Shown here: piece after piece, positions 52,801-58,348 of the stretch
How the letters are laid out: every line of letters starts with the position of its first letter
How positions within the stretch are numbered: position 1 is the first letter of the stretch
Notes under the pieces: generated by a model
The model's input: only the letters and a program-made list of their open reading frames with translations
What the model was told of the DNA's origin: nothing
Database searches by the model: none
Made by a program: the position numbers and the translations under genes
DNA from: Struthidea cinerea
Taxonomy: Eukaryota > Chordata > Aves > Passeriformes > Corcoracidae
NCBI GenBank assembly: GCA_013397865.1
Contig: VZTI01002339.1
Span: 174,072 to 238,071 of the forward strand
Direction: 5' to 3'
DNA: 64,000 bases

Positions 52801-55800
52801 GCTGCACGTCTCTCACAAAGAGAGGGAGGATGCCTTTGAGATGAAGCTCTTTGAAAGAACCTGAGTTTAACTCCCAGGTCTTGCTCTCTCAGGTCCTCTG
52901 AAGGCAGCAACCTGCGAGTCAGCAGGGGCAGGTGCTGGCTGGGAGCAGAGCCTGGCTCCCTTCCTTGCCCTGCCACTGACTCATTGCAGGTCCTCGGGCA
53001 AATCCTTTTGATTTAGGTACTAAACACAGATCTGGCTGTCTAATTTCTGTTAAAACACTGGCCTTAAACTCGTGACTCACTGTGCCCATTGTGCCGCAGA
53101 GATAATAACTTCCTCCCAGTGCTTGTCTATCCAGCCCCACCCCACGCCCAGGCTCCCAGTGCCGAGGAGGCAGCGGGGCAGGGGAGGCTGGATGGGCACG
53201 GTCCCAGCTCCCTGCAGCCCTCCAGCCTTCCAGACTCCCAGGAACAGATATTTTTCCCAGGTGCAGAAGTGCCTGACACTGCAGATAGGTGATAGGGAGG
53301 TTCTTCCAAGGCCTGGAGGGATGCTGGTGTTGGGAGAGACAAGGAGGCATCAGGGCAGAGATGTCTCTGGTTGCAGGGAGCTCTAGAGTGCTGATGCCCT
53401 CCCTGGGAACCCCACGTGGAGAGAGCCCTCCTGGCTCAGGGCAGGCTGCTCAGGGCTTGCTTTGAGCTCCCAAATGAACCTGGGAGTGCTCCAAGAGCAG
53501 GAGTCTGTGCACCTAACACAGGGGGCTAGGCATTGCAAGGTCTGTGCCAGGATGCTTCTGTCTTTTTGGAAATGGTCCCAGTGGCCCCAGTCTGTGCCCA
53601 CCTCCTGGTCCTCTCTGACCCCACTGAGAGCCAGTGCCAGCTGCTTTGCCAAGCACACCAAGCCTTCATTCCCTCTTCCCTCACCGTTCCAGCAGGTAGA
53701 AGGACCAATGTATCTGGAAGTGCTGTGGATCTATGTCTGTTTACTTCAGTAGCTTCTGTGGAATCTTTCAGGGTCAGCCAGAGAGTCAGAATTCCCTTGC
53801 AAGATTGAGAGAAGACATAGATTCAGGATTTAACTTTATTAGGAGCAGAGGACAGAGCAGAGAGCTTGGGCAGGGCTTATGCAGAAAAGCCACCAAGCTG
53901 AAAACACTGGTTGACGTAACACAATCTCTGAGTTATAATCACACTGGTTCTTTATCTTGGGAAGGGTATAAATCAATAGAGAAGAAGTAAAAAAGAGCAA
54001 AGAACCATCTCAATAGACAGTCCCATGCAAGTAGGACACAAAACACAGACAAGGAGACCAAGGAAAAATGCATCTCTGCCTCCAGATAAATGGCATAAGG
54101 CTAAAAATATAAGCGGATGAATTAGAAAGCCTAGCTTTAATTTAAAGTTTTGACATAAACTTTTCAGAAACCCAGTTTAAAAGAAAAGCAAACAGTGGGA
54201 CCCTGTAATTCGTAGGTGAAATTACAGAGGAGAAGAGTGTGTCTCTTCTGGTGGCATGGGAGAGACTAAGGACAGTGCGAAGTCCAGTGACAAGTGACAC
54301 AAAAATCCCCATTTGCCCCCAAGTAGGAGGAGGGTGGCATTAGGGTTAGAACACTCTGTCAGTGTATGTGTGTATGTCTGTGTAACACAGGCTGCAAAGA
54401 GGAGCCTGCCCAGACAGGAGACTCCTACGGGAATAGTGCTAAAATAAGCAGTCAAAAGACTAAGATGCTTTTGGGCACAGGGATCATTTAGAGCCCCAGA
54501 AAAGGGCTGGTCAAGCAGCAGAGCAGGGAGGGCACTCGGAAGCTGTTCTTCCAAAGCCAAGGTGTGGCTGGAGAAGGAGGTCAGAACAGAGCTGGATGCC
54601 AAGTGAAGTGCAGAGCTGTGGAGAGACAGGCCGGGGAATATTTCCATGAACAGCTGTGTAAAACAGACTATTAATGCAAACGTTTTCAGCTCCATCAGAA
54701 GGGAGAAGGCTGCCTGGGCTGCTTCAGATCCAGGGAGTAACACGGGTCTGAGGGATGTTCAGGGGCTGTAAGTGCAGAGCAGAAGAGCGAACTGCCTTTA
54801 CTGCATTAGTGATCACCAGGGGAGTGCTCAGGGCAGGGGGACAGGATCCCTCATGAATCAAATCACCAGTTTGAGCACTTCTGAAATACAGTGGAGAGTA
54901 ACAAATTGCCAGGGGTACAGATCACCCACTGGGCATCCTGCAGGGCTCAAGCACAAAGCTGATAAATCCTGAACGTGGCCTGCAATCTCTTACCCATGCC
55001 CAGAGCCAGGAGGAAGAGCTGAGGGCAATATCAGCTGGAAGTAGCTGAAGCCACAGAACGATGAGCCTGACTTACCAGCCAAGCAAACTGTTAAAAATTC
55101 AAATACAGGGTCTGACTTGTAGACACATGGCTGAATGTGAAAACCAGGGGAGGAGGCAACCCAGCTTTTGTAGGGAGAGATAACACCTGGCAGATATTTT
55201 AGGGGAAGGAAGCTCTGAAAGGATAAAAGGGAAGGTGCTCTCATAGGTAAATAACTCACTGAAAAATAGGAGACAGAGTGCAGATCAGACTTAATGGAGG
55301 GAAATTACTCAGAGAAGGAGAAAAGGGGAGTTCTCCAACTCTGAACCTTCCAGCAAGCTCATAAATATCCTGGACAAGGAGAGGAGATAGCAAAGTGTGT
55401 AACATATAAAATCCATGAGGATGTCAGCATTAAAATTGGATCCAGTGTTACAGGAGGATCCCCTGCTGCTGAGCCATCAGGTGAGAGAGTGGTGGGTGAA
55501 ATCCCCTGTAAGTAGCACAAAATGCCACACACGAGCAGAGCCACTTTTAAGTAAAATTCACAACGTTACTGTTATTACTGTTGTTATTATTATTATCATC
55601 ATCATTATCATTAGCTGGCTGGGAACTATGTGGGACAAGCAGAAAGTGCCTTCATGCAGCTGTGTAAGCCTGTGGTGATCGCACAGCTCTTGATCACCAA
55701 AAAGGGTGGAAAAAGAAAGGGAAATCTGGCTTGGTGGAAGAGCAGAAGGGTATCTGGTACAATCCCAGGGGTGGGTTTTGCTGAGAAAATAGAAGGAATA

Positions 55801-58344
55801 GTGAGACTTTCATGTGGGAAAAAAGTGATTAGCAGAGGATATGAAAGAGAGGATATGAAATTAGGAGAGCAGAGGAGAAGGCAGATAAGAGAGTACTTAG
55901 AACAAAGTAAGTGATGGCGTCAGACGGGAACCAGAAGCTTTAAAACACCCAAAAGGCAACACATGGTGTGTAGTGAAACTGGTGCTGTTGCCCAGGGGAT
56001 GTAGATGCCAGAAGTAAAATGGTTTTGAGAGCCCAGATCAAGAGGTAGCAAATGCAGAGATGCAAATCCACCCTCTGGCTCAGGAAGTTCCTAAACCAGG
56101 GCTTCCAGAAGCTGCTGGTGCTCCTGTGGGATGCAGCACCCTCCAGGTGTGTGCTTACCTAGCCCAGCTCCCAGGTGAGGCTGAATCTTGGTCCACAACC
56201 CCTGGAGAAATTCTGCACTGGCATCACAGGGAATAACTGTGGATGATCCCAGAGAGCCTTGCATGACCTTGGAGTTTATGCCTCTTCCTTGAGCACCTCC
56301 ATCAGCCCTTCTTGGCGGGCTTTGCATAAAGGTGCATCCCTGACTCTTCTCTTGCCTGGGAGAGACCACACCTGGGAACAGTGTTCCTGGAGAACCAATC
56401 CTGGAGCAATGCTGATGGATCCTCTTAAGGGAAGACAGACAGCTGGCAGTGAGTTCCATCTGGATGGCTTCCTGAACCGCCCCGGCACGCCCGGAAAGCA
56501 TCCCAGAACAGCCACATTACTCCAGCACAGGCTGATGAAATCTCTTGATTTCTCTCCCTGGGAAATCTCACCTCCTGCAGCGCTCTTGGCATCCTCCCCC
56601 TCTCTTCCCTCCTGCTCATCCTGAGTCCCTTTCATGTTATGTCTTTGATCTTTACTAGGGAGGGGGAAAGGGATTAGAGGGCAGAAAAAGACCACCCTTA
56701 AAACCTAACACCCAAAGAACACGATTTCTGTGGAGTCATCAAGGTGTGCTCCAGGTCAGTGCCCTGCCACGGCAGTCCAGCAGCCGAGGTTCTCCCAGCT
56801 CTCCAGTTGATGATCTTTTCTCAGCACAAGCAGAGGACACTCATGCAGGCACAGCTTTCAGAAAATGTTTTAGTAATGATATTTGAGACTGAAGGCATCT
56901 GAAGACACAGGGCTTGAAGCTGGGCTGTCTCTTTTTAGGTTGCACAAAGCTGGTGACAAGGGAAGCAGTTGGAAATGGCTGATTCCACATACTTGTGACT
57001 CAGGTCACAAATGCAAGATATGCTCAAACTCTGTCTTTAGGCACTACAGCCATGCTTGCACACATGTGTACATGTATAACACCATGTGCATTCATTTTCC
57101 CACATTGATTAGCTAATCAGTGCTAATCATTATTTTTCCAAGCAGAATCTCCTGTGTTTGTTTTCTTCCCACATATTTAATTTTAAAGGCTCTGCTCCTG
57201 CAGCTGGTGATAAATAACCAACAAGAATTTGTTGTGACTGTTGTGAAAAGCTGTTTTAAATTGCCGTCTATGGATCTCTGTGTGGCATTTCTTTCCGTTG
57301 ATCTCAGGAATATTCAGGAAAAGGGAAATAGAAAAAATAATGTCTGTATGCCTTTGCTGGGCTCTGCTGACCTTGTGTAAGAGTTCTGGGCAGGCTTAAG
57401 AGATCTGGGAAGGGACCGGGGTGTGTGTGACAACAGGCAGTGACTTAGAGAGAAAGGGGCTGTCTGGAGCAGTGGCTTGGGTGCACCTTTTAGGCAGCCC
57501 TGTTGTTGGATGGTTCCAGGTAAACTGCTCAGCACCTCCCTGTCAACGATTCCCCAGGTGGAAGGGGCTGGGGAAGAGCCTGAGCCTGAGCTGGACTCAG
57601 AAGCAATTTGTGCAACCTCTCGAACACCGTGGAACATGTGTCATTCCTGTCTTGCATCACTGCTCTCTGCTCTTATTGCCTGGAGTTTCTGTTGCACCCT
57701 GGCTCTGTGAGATGTGAATTGGTGTTATTTTCCGTTCGTAATAATTTCTCAGCTGTACAGATTTTCACGAAGAGCAAACATCAAAAGCCTCAAAAGCAAA
57801 CACCTAGTAGTGATGTGAATCCTGCGGTGCCCTTAGCCTGCCTCTTCTGAAATATTTAAGGAGTAGCTTGATGTCTTATCTTTAGATTTTATTGTACTTC
57901 ACCTTAGAGGAATAAAATGGTTGGGATTTGGCCAGAAATTTTCCTCTGAAAAACTGGGAGAAACTTCATAGAATCATGGAATATCCTGAATTGGAAGGGA
58001 CCCACAAGGATCATCAATCCAGTCCCTGGCCCTGCACTGACATCCCAACAGTCCCACCCTGTGCACCCCTGAGAGCATTGTGCAAACGCTCCTGGAGCTC
58101 TGGCAGCCTTGAGGCCGTGCCCATTCCCTGGGGAGCCTGTTCCAGTGGCTTAGTGGCTTTTTTAGTAGCTTTCACTTAGTGGTTTTTCCTGCAGCATGTG
58201 TTCTCTGGATTGCAGGGTCAAGGCCCCAGCAGCTGCAGAGCCTGGGAATGTTCAGCCAGGTGTAGCTGACACTTTTCTTTCTCCTTTTCGTTGAATGCAG
58301 GATCTGAAGAGGAGGTCCCGGATGTCCACGAACACTCAGTTTAA
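1635..58344 (+). CDS. RNF43: RNF43, transmembrane RING-type E3 ubiquitin ligase (nine coding exons)
   Basis: Joined exons 1635-1871, 41348-41470, 46645-46719, 48098-48229, 48728-48829, 49515-49670, 50182-50284, 50720-52243 and 58301-58344 total 2496 nt, giving 831 residues plus stop; human RNF43 has 783. Every junction has GT-AG ends and matching phase. Visible domains: signal peptide about 1-24; protease-associated ectodomain about 80-187 with C86 and C114; transmembrane helix about 194-213; RING-H2 264-304 with ligands C264, C267, C282, H284, H287, C290, C301 and C304; a long Ser-, Pro- and His-rich cytoplasmic tail; and a C-terminus beginning GSEEE and ending in Val. Known family role: ubiquitinates Frizzled/LRP6 to lower Wnt signalling, is itself cleared by R-spondin/LGR4-6, and is induced by Wnt as negative feedback. 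ZNRF3 is the paralogue, but the ectodomain, RING and C-terminus match RNF43. Identity is from recalled homology, without an alignment run. Confidence 0.96.
4820..5059 (+). mobile_element. CR1 LINE, 3'-end fragment
   Basis: Sense-strand CR1 tail: GGCCCTGGCACAGGGTGCCC, then the TCCCTGCCCATGGCAGGGGG block and AAGGTCCTTTCCAACC, ending in GGGATTCTGTGATC. 5' truncated, as usual for CR1. Confidence 0.9.
6573..6945 (+). mobile_element. Decayed CR1 ORF2 fragment
   Basis: Text such as GGGGACTTAAATTACCTG, AACTGGTCAGATAGCACAAT and AAGCAGTTTCTG resembles the region after the endonuclease domain of CR1 ORF2. Stops and indels are present in all frames. The CR1 3' end at 6966 lies directly downstream in the same orientation, so both may derive from one internally deleted element. 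Confidence 0.6.
6966..7370 (+). mobile_element. CR1 LINE 3' end, about 400 bp
   Basis: Contains the TTTAGCTTGGAAAAGAGGAG segment, the CCCTGTGAGGGTGCTGAGGC segment, the GCCCATGGCAGGGG block and the diagnostic CATTCTGTGATTCTGTGA terminus. Sense orientation relative to RNF43. Confidence 0.93.
11370..13222 (+). mobile_element. Ancient CR1 LINE, 3' half (about 1.85 kb)
   Basis: Successive segments match recalled old CR1 sequence in order: GGGATCAGGTGGTATTCACC (11870s), the ORF2 end around 12630-12830 (for example GGCTGGAAAGGAGGCAGCC), ATAGGGATTGACTGTTAGTC and CTCACTGCACAATCAA in the 3' part, ATGAATGGGAGAAGGCTCCG, and GGGCTGGATGGGCCTTTGGT at the terminus. Many stops and indels, so it is a dead copy. 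Its 3' end differs from the short CR1 copies here, indicating an older subfamily. The left boundary is approximate. Confidence 0.8.
13489..13612 (-). mobile_element. CR1 LINE 3'-end fragment, antisense
   Basis: Begins ATCATGGAATCTTGGAATGG, then GGAAGGGACCCTAAATATCA and CCTTCCACTAGACCAGGTTG, which is the reverse complement of the CR1 tail. Confidence 0.9.
13974..14150 (-). mobile_element. CR1 fragment (older subfamily), antisense
   Basis: CTCATAGAATCATTTAAGTT followed by GGAAAAGATCTTTAAAATCG is the reverse-complement 3' end of a distinct CR1 subfamily. The body beyond about 14040 is degraded and its end uncertain. Confidence 0.7.
14268..14489 (+). mobile_element. CR1 3'-end fragment
   Basis: Contains GGTTGGTCAGGCACTGGCAG, GGCTGCCCAGGGCGGTGGTG and CCCCATCCCTGGAGGGGTTT, and ends near TTTCTGTGA. 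This is the subfamily with a TGGATGTGGCACTTGGGG body. Confidence 0.85.
18940..19314 (+). mobile_element. CR1 LINE 3' end, about 375 bp
   Basis: From TTTCAGCCAAGAGAAGGCTC through AGGCCCTGGCACAGGGTGCT and GGTGTC-like blocks to TTCTGAGATTCCGTGATTCC. Sense orientation. Confidence 0.9.
21859..22023 (+). mobile_element. CR1 3'-end fragment
   Basis: GGGCTGCCCAGGGAGGTTTG, CCCCATCCCTGGAGGTGCCC, and the GTGATTCTGTAATTCTGTGG end. It belongs to the same subfamily as the antisense copies at 33753 and 34958. Confidence 0.85.
22375..22485. repeat. Degenerate TATACA-type microsatellite
   Basis: Alternating purine-pyrimidine tract built from ATATACA, GTATAT and CACATA words over about 110 bp, just before an antisense CR1 tail. 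Its imperfect nature suggests an old array. It produces spurious Tyr/Ile/Cys-rich ORFs. Confidence 0.8.
22485..22610 (-). mobile_element. CR1 3'-end fragment, antisense
   Basis: ACCAGAATGGTTTGGTTTGG, then GGGACCGTAAAGATCATCCA, CCTGCCATGGGCAGGGACAT and CAGGTTGCTCCAAGCC. Confidence 0.9.
23723..24345. repeat. Decayed 144-bp tandem repeat, four copies
   Basis: Copies start near 23723, 23867, 24053 and 24197, each at a CATNTCCTGGAGTC-like landmark. All share a CCCAGGCAGCAGCCCC-like block, a CTCCAAGGAAG-like block and a TCTGGGATCTGCCTGAG-like block. Copy 2 is about 42 bp longer, apparently from an internal duplication. No known repeat family is recognised. Confidence 0.75.
24404..24647 (+). mobile_element. 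CR1-type 3'-end fragment, GC-rich subfamily
   Basis: CTGCCCTGGGCAGTGCCCAG, GCTGCCCAGGGAGGGGCTGG, CAGAGCCCTCTGGACACAA and CCTGTGCCCTGTGCTC match the antisense copy at 29771-30017 almost block for block. It ends CTGGGATTCCGTGGGA. Confidence 0.75.
29325..29430 (+). mobile_element. CR1 3'-end fragment
   Basis: GAGCAACCTGGTCTAGTGGA, then GTCCCTGCCCATGGCAGGGG and the CATTCTGGGATGCTGTGA terminus. Confidence 0.9.
29771..30017 (-). mobile_element. CR1-type 3'-end fragment, antisense, GC-rich subfamily
   Basis: TCACAGATTCCCAGAATTCC, CAGGCTGGAAGGGGCCACTC, CAGAGGGCTCTGGAATATCT and TCCCTGGGCAGCCTGTTCAA are the reverse complement of the copy at 24404-24647. Confidence 0.8.
32000..32420. promoter_or_regulatory. 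Intronic CpG-rich block with adjoining TAAT/TTAC-rich stretch
   Basis: Bases 32160-32420 are rich in CpG (GCGCAGGAGCCGGAGCCGCG and further) deep in intron 1. The stretch at 32020-32160 has CTTTGATA, CGTTAACTCGG and TTATTACATTAGCGAG and retains unusually many CpGs for its AT content. Candidate alternative promoter or enhancer. No transcript evidence is available from sequence alone. Confidence 0.4.
32421..32566. repeat. Three tandem copies of a 49-bp GC-rich unit
   Basis: Units begin GGCTCCTCCACCCCAAACCC at 32421, 32470 and 32519 and include CATCTCCTGCCGGCGGCTTT. The three copies are nearly identical, implying recent expansion. They abut the intronic CpG-rich block. Confidence 0.95.
33753..34072 (-). 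mobile_element. CR1 3'-end fragment, antisense, about 320 bp
   Basis: GGGAATCATTTAGGTTGGAA, AAGTCCTCCAAGACCATCAA, CCAATCCCCACCTTGTCCCC and CTGGGCAGCCCCTGCCAAGG, ending around a TTTCAGGGAGTTGCAGAGAG block. Confidence 0.9.
34958..35245 (-). mobile_element. CR1 3'-end fragment, antisense
   Basis: CCCAGAATCACTGATGTTGG, ACCATCAAGTCCAACCCGTG and CCTGGGCAGCCCCTTCTAAT. Same subfamily and orientation as the copy at 33753. Confidence 0.9.
37111..37420 (-). mobile_element. CR1 3' end, antisense, about 310 bp
   Basis: AACATAGAAACATGGAACGG, TGCCATGGGCAGGGACACCT, CACCCTGTGCCAGGGCCTGC and a body reaching GCTCCAGGCCATGTCC. Confidence 0.9.
38125..38325 (+). mobile_element. CR1-like 3'-end fragment, old
   Basis: Ends with GATCCTGCCTTCAGGCAGC and GTGGGCTAGATGACCTCTCA, typical of older CR1 tails. 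The upstream body is strongly diverged and its start approximate. Confidence 0.6.
39755..39960 (-). mobile_element. CR1 3'-end fragment, antisense
   Basis: AATCATGGAATCATGGAATG, GGTTGGAACGGACCTTAAAG and GCCATGGGCAGGGACACCTT, through GGGCACCCCATGCCAGGGCC. Confidence 0.92.
40491..40581 (-). mobile_element. CR1 3'-end fragment, antisense, just upstream of RNF43 exon 2
   Basis: CATCCCAGAATGGTTTGGGT, TGGAAGGGACCTTAAAAATC and ACACCTTCCACTAGACCAGT. It is the reverse complement of the copy at 42911-43033 on the other side of exon 2. Confidence 0.92.
41348..41470 (+). CDS. RNF43: RNF43 coding exon 2 (PA domain, first half)
   Basis: Encodes residues 80-120 in 123 nt, phase 0 at both ends, after a cag acceptor and before a gtaggt donor. 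It carries SHPLSLCNTSED with sequon N87-T-S, then GFITIVKLEQP and PCLSLANK. C86 and C114 have the spacing of the cysteine pair of the human PA domain. Skipping this exon would keep the reading frame. Confidence 0.96.
42911..43033 (+). mobile_element. CR1 3'-end fragment downstream of RNF43 exon 2
   Basis: ATCTTGGATGGGGCTTGGAG, CAACCTGGTCTAGTGGAAGG, TGCCCATGGCAGGGGGTGGA and the CCGTTCTGGGATTTGGGATT end. Confidence 0.92.
43564..43642 (-). mobile_element. Short CR1 3'-end fragment, antisense
   Basis: ATCAGAGAATCTCAGAACGC, TGGAAGGGACTTCAAAGATC and GTCATGGGCAGGG. Confidence 0.8.
44304..44582 (-). mobile_element. CR1-type 3'-end fragment, antisense
   Basis: CAGAATCATGGAATATCCTG, AGTTGGAAAGGAACCCCAAG, CAACCCCACCCTGGGCATCC and CCATTCCCTGGGGAGCCTGG. 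Same subfamily as 57967-58147 and 63221-63461. Confidence 0.88.
44785..44940 (+). repeat. Diverged duplicate segment, copy 1
   Basis: Shares ATCCCAGTCTCTGATCCC-like text, CCCACTTTTCCAG, GAGTGTCAAATCCT, CTCAGAGCC and CATCCGCACCTCCATTC in the same order with 47345-47520. Either a local duplication or two copies of an unrecognised dispersed repeat. Confidence 0.7.
45063..45249. other. Assembly gap (187 N)
   Basis: A run of N. The minisatellite begins at the first base after the gap, whereas the left flank is unique GC-rich sequence, so the gap probably hides more repeat copies and its size may be arbitrary. Confidence 0.99.
45250..45889. repeat. GC-rich minisatellite with 59-bp higher-order unit
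   Basis: 22 copies of a GCCGGGTTCGGCAGTGC core. Type A (29 bp, GCCTGTGGCTCCGA ending) and type B (30 bp, GCCCTGTGGGCCCCA ending) alternate strictly for six 59-bp dimers (A at 45250, 45309, 45368, 45427, 45486 and 45545), then lose strict alternation, with B-B neighbours and an A/B hybrid near 45693. The core holds a GCCG/CGGC inverted repeat around GGTT. Long ORFs in many frames are a by-product and not genes. Confidence 0.98.
45911..45919 (-). promoter_or_regulatory. TCF/LEF-type motif in RNF43 intron 2
   Basis: GATCAAAGG, the exact reverse complement of CCTTTGATC, about 20 bp after the minisatellite in CpG-rich sequence. Confidence 0.35.
46645..46719 (+). CDS. RNF43: RNF43 coding exon 3 (PA domain)
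   Basis: Encodes residues 121-145 (AKLAGERGARAILFDITDDE and on to AADQ) in 75 nt, phase 0/0, after an acag acceptor and before a gtacag donor. The GARAILFDIT core is the typical PA-domain strand. This small exon lies about 750 bp downstream of the minisatellite. Confidence 0.95.
46720..48097 (+). other. RNF43 intron 3
   Basis: A 1.4 kb intron with gtacag donor and ttgcag acceptor. Apart from the duplicated segment at 47345-47520, nothing recognisable. Confidence 0.9.
47345..47520 (+). repeat. Diverged duplicate segment, copy 2
   Basis: Partner of 44785-44940, direct orientation, with small indels (an extra ACACCAAAGCC-containing stretch). The two copies flank the minisatellite and exon 3. 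Confidence 0.7.
48098..48229 (+). CDS. RNF43: RNF43 coding exon 4 (end of PA domain, juxtamembrane)
   Basis: Encodes residues 146-189 in 132 nt, phase 0/0, with a tttgcag acceptor and a gtgaga donor. Recognisable segments are QPVVLIRGHDAELLMGVV and VKIEVKEPPAW, which match the end of the RNF43 ectodomain just outside the membrane. Confidence 0.96.
48230..48727 (+). other. RNF43 intron 4
   Basis: A 498-bp intron with gtgaga donor and caacag acceptor. No repeat or gene is recognised in it. Confidence 0.9.
48728..48829 (+). CDS. RNF43: RNF43 coding exon 5 (transmembrane helix)
   Basis: Encodes residues 190-223 in 102 nt, phase 0/0. It begins PDYDVWILLTVVS and continues through a run of Val, Ile and Leu to about residue 213, then basic residues (R214, K216) mark the cytoplasmic side. 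It is the single membrane pass. Confidence 0.96.
48919..49195 (+). mobile_element. CR1 LINE 3' end inside RNF43 intron 5
   Basis: From AGAACAGTTTTAAACTAAGA through CTGTGAGGGTGGGGAGGCCC and TGCCCATGGCAGGGGAATGG to CAAGATTCTATGATTGTATG. It fills about 40 percent of the 685-bp intron and starts about 90 bp after the donor. Confidence 0.93.
49515..49670 (+). CDS. RNF43: RNF43 coding exon 6 (linker and first RING cysteines)
   Basis: Encodes residues 224-275 in 156 nt, phase 0/0. The segment IGQLATRRYQPRARPAP precedes SSAPVCAICLEEFSEGQ, which gives RING zinc ligands C264 and C267. Donor gtgggt. Confidence 0.96.
49671..50181 (+). other. RNF43 intron 6
   Basis: A 511-bp intron between the two RING exons, with gtgggt donor and ttccag acceptor. 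Nothing else is recognised. Confidence 0.9.
50182..50284 (+). CDS. RNF43: RNF43 coding exon 7 (rest of RING-H2 domain)
   Basis: Encodes residues 276-309 plus the first base of codon 310, so the exon ends in phase 1. ELRIISCSHEFHRECVDPWL followed by HHTCPLCMFN gives ligands C282, H284, H287, C290, C301 and C304, completing a C3H2C3 RING. H284 and H287 correspond to human H292 and H295. Confidence 0.96.
50285..50719 (+). other. RNF43 intron 7
   Basis: A 435-bp G-rich intron with gtaggg donor and ccacag acceptor. It happens to be open in the frame of exon 8, but the exon 7 donor and the exon 8 acceptor match the known protein. Confidence 0.9.
50720..52243 (+). CDS. RNF43: RNF43 coding exon 8 (cytoplasmic tail)
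   Basis: A single 1524-nt exon covering residues 310-817, after a cacag acceptor and ending in phase 1 before gtaagt. It contains EPGRRLHLFRQHPGHALYHL, a Ser-rich block at about 467-540 (GSGESYLTEHSGYLADGPGS and further conserved text to YDPFVYCS), a His-rich stretch from residue 578, a basic stretch at about 702-708 (HRRKRK), and Pro-rich sequence. In other vertebrates the Ser-rich region is linked to Dishevelled coupling and phospho-regulation. The frame stays open past the donor to a stop at 52405-52407. Confidence 0.94.
54890..55430 (+). mobile_element. Decayed CR1 ORF2 (reverse transcriptase) fragment
   Basis: Ordered matches to recalled CR1 ORF2 nucleotide text: ACAGATCACCCACTGGGCAT, CATCCTGCAGGGCTCAAG, GATGAGCCTGACTTACCAGC, CAAGCAAACTG, ACCCAGCTTTTGTAGGGAGA, GATAAAAGGGAAGGTGCTCT, AAAATAGGAGACAGAGTG and CTCATAAATATCCTGGACAA. 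All frames are broken, so it is non-functional. Boundaries are approximate. Confidence 0.72.
55573..55615. repeat. TTA/TCA trinucleotide microsatellite
   Basis: ACTGTTATTACTGTTGTTAT followed by TATTATTATCATCATC-like repeats over about 43 bp. Confidence 0.9.
57967..58147 (-). mobile_element. CR1-type 3'-end fragment, antisense
   Basis: CATAGAATCATGGAATATCC, TGAATTGGAAGGGACCCACA and CCATTCCCTGGGGAGCCTGT. It lies about 150 bp upstream of the last RNF43 exon. Confidence 0.88.
58301..58344 (+). CDS. RNF43: RNF43 coding exon 9 (last 14 residues and stop)
   Basis: After an atgcag acceptor, the phase-1 junction rebuilds a Gly codon, then SEEEVPDVHEHSV and TAA at 58342-58344. Human RNF43 ends with a similar acidic tail starting GSEEE and ending in Val, which is why I accept this tiny coding segment 6.1 kb downstream instead of the intron 8 read-through. 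The rest of the exon is 3' UTR. Confidence 0.88.
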
Positions 58345-58348
58345 TAAA
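58343..58348 (+). terminator. Polyadenylation hexamer overlapping the RNF43 stop codon
   Basis: AATAAA starts at the second base of the TAA stop (58342-58344). Other AATAAA hexamers on this strand lie at 58675, 59245, 59489 and 61108, any of which may define the real RNF43 3' end. Confidence 0.5.

Larger units (their letters stand above)
52244..58300 (+). other. RNF43 intron 8 (6.1 kb)
   Basis: Donor gtaagt at 52244, acceptor atgcag ending 58300. Contains a decayed CR1 ORF2 fragment, a TTA/TCA microsatellite and an antisense CR1 tail. Nothing is assigned in 52410-54889 or 55616-57966. A G/A-rich character at 53800-56050 suggests further old repeat material. Confidence 0.88.

Noticed and set aside
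53800..54200. Possible LTR retroelement end in intron 8
   Set aside because: AT-rich polyadenylation-like words are present, but I could find no paired LTR, primer-binding site or retroviral coding text.
54222..54743. 173-codon minus-strand ORF, Leu/Ser-rich
   Set aside because: Composition follows from G/A-rich DNA on the plus strand; no domain recognised and it abuts decayed repeat sequence.
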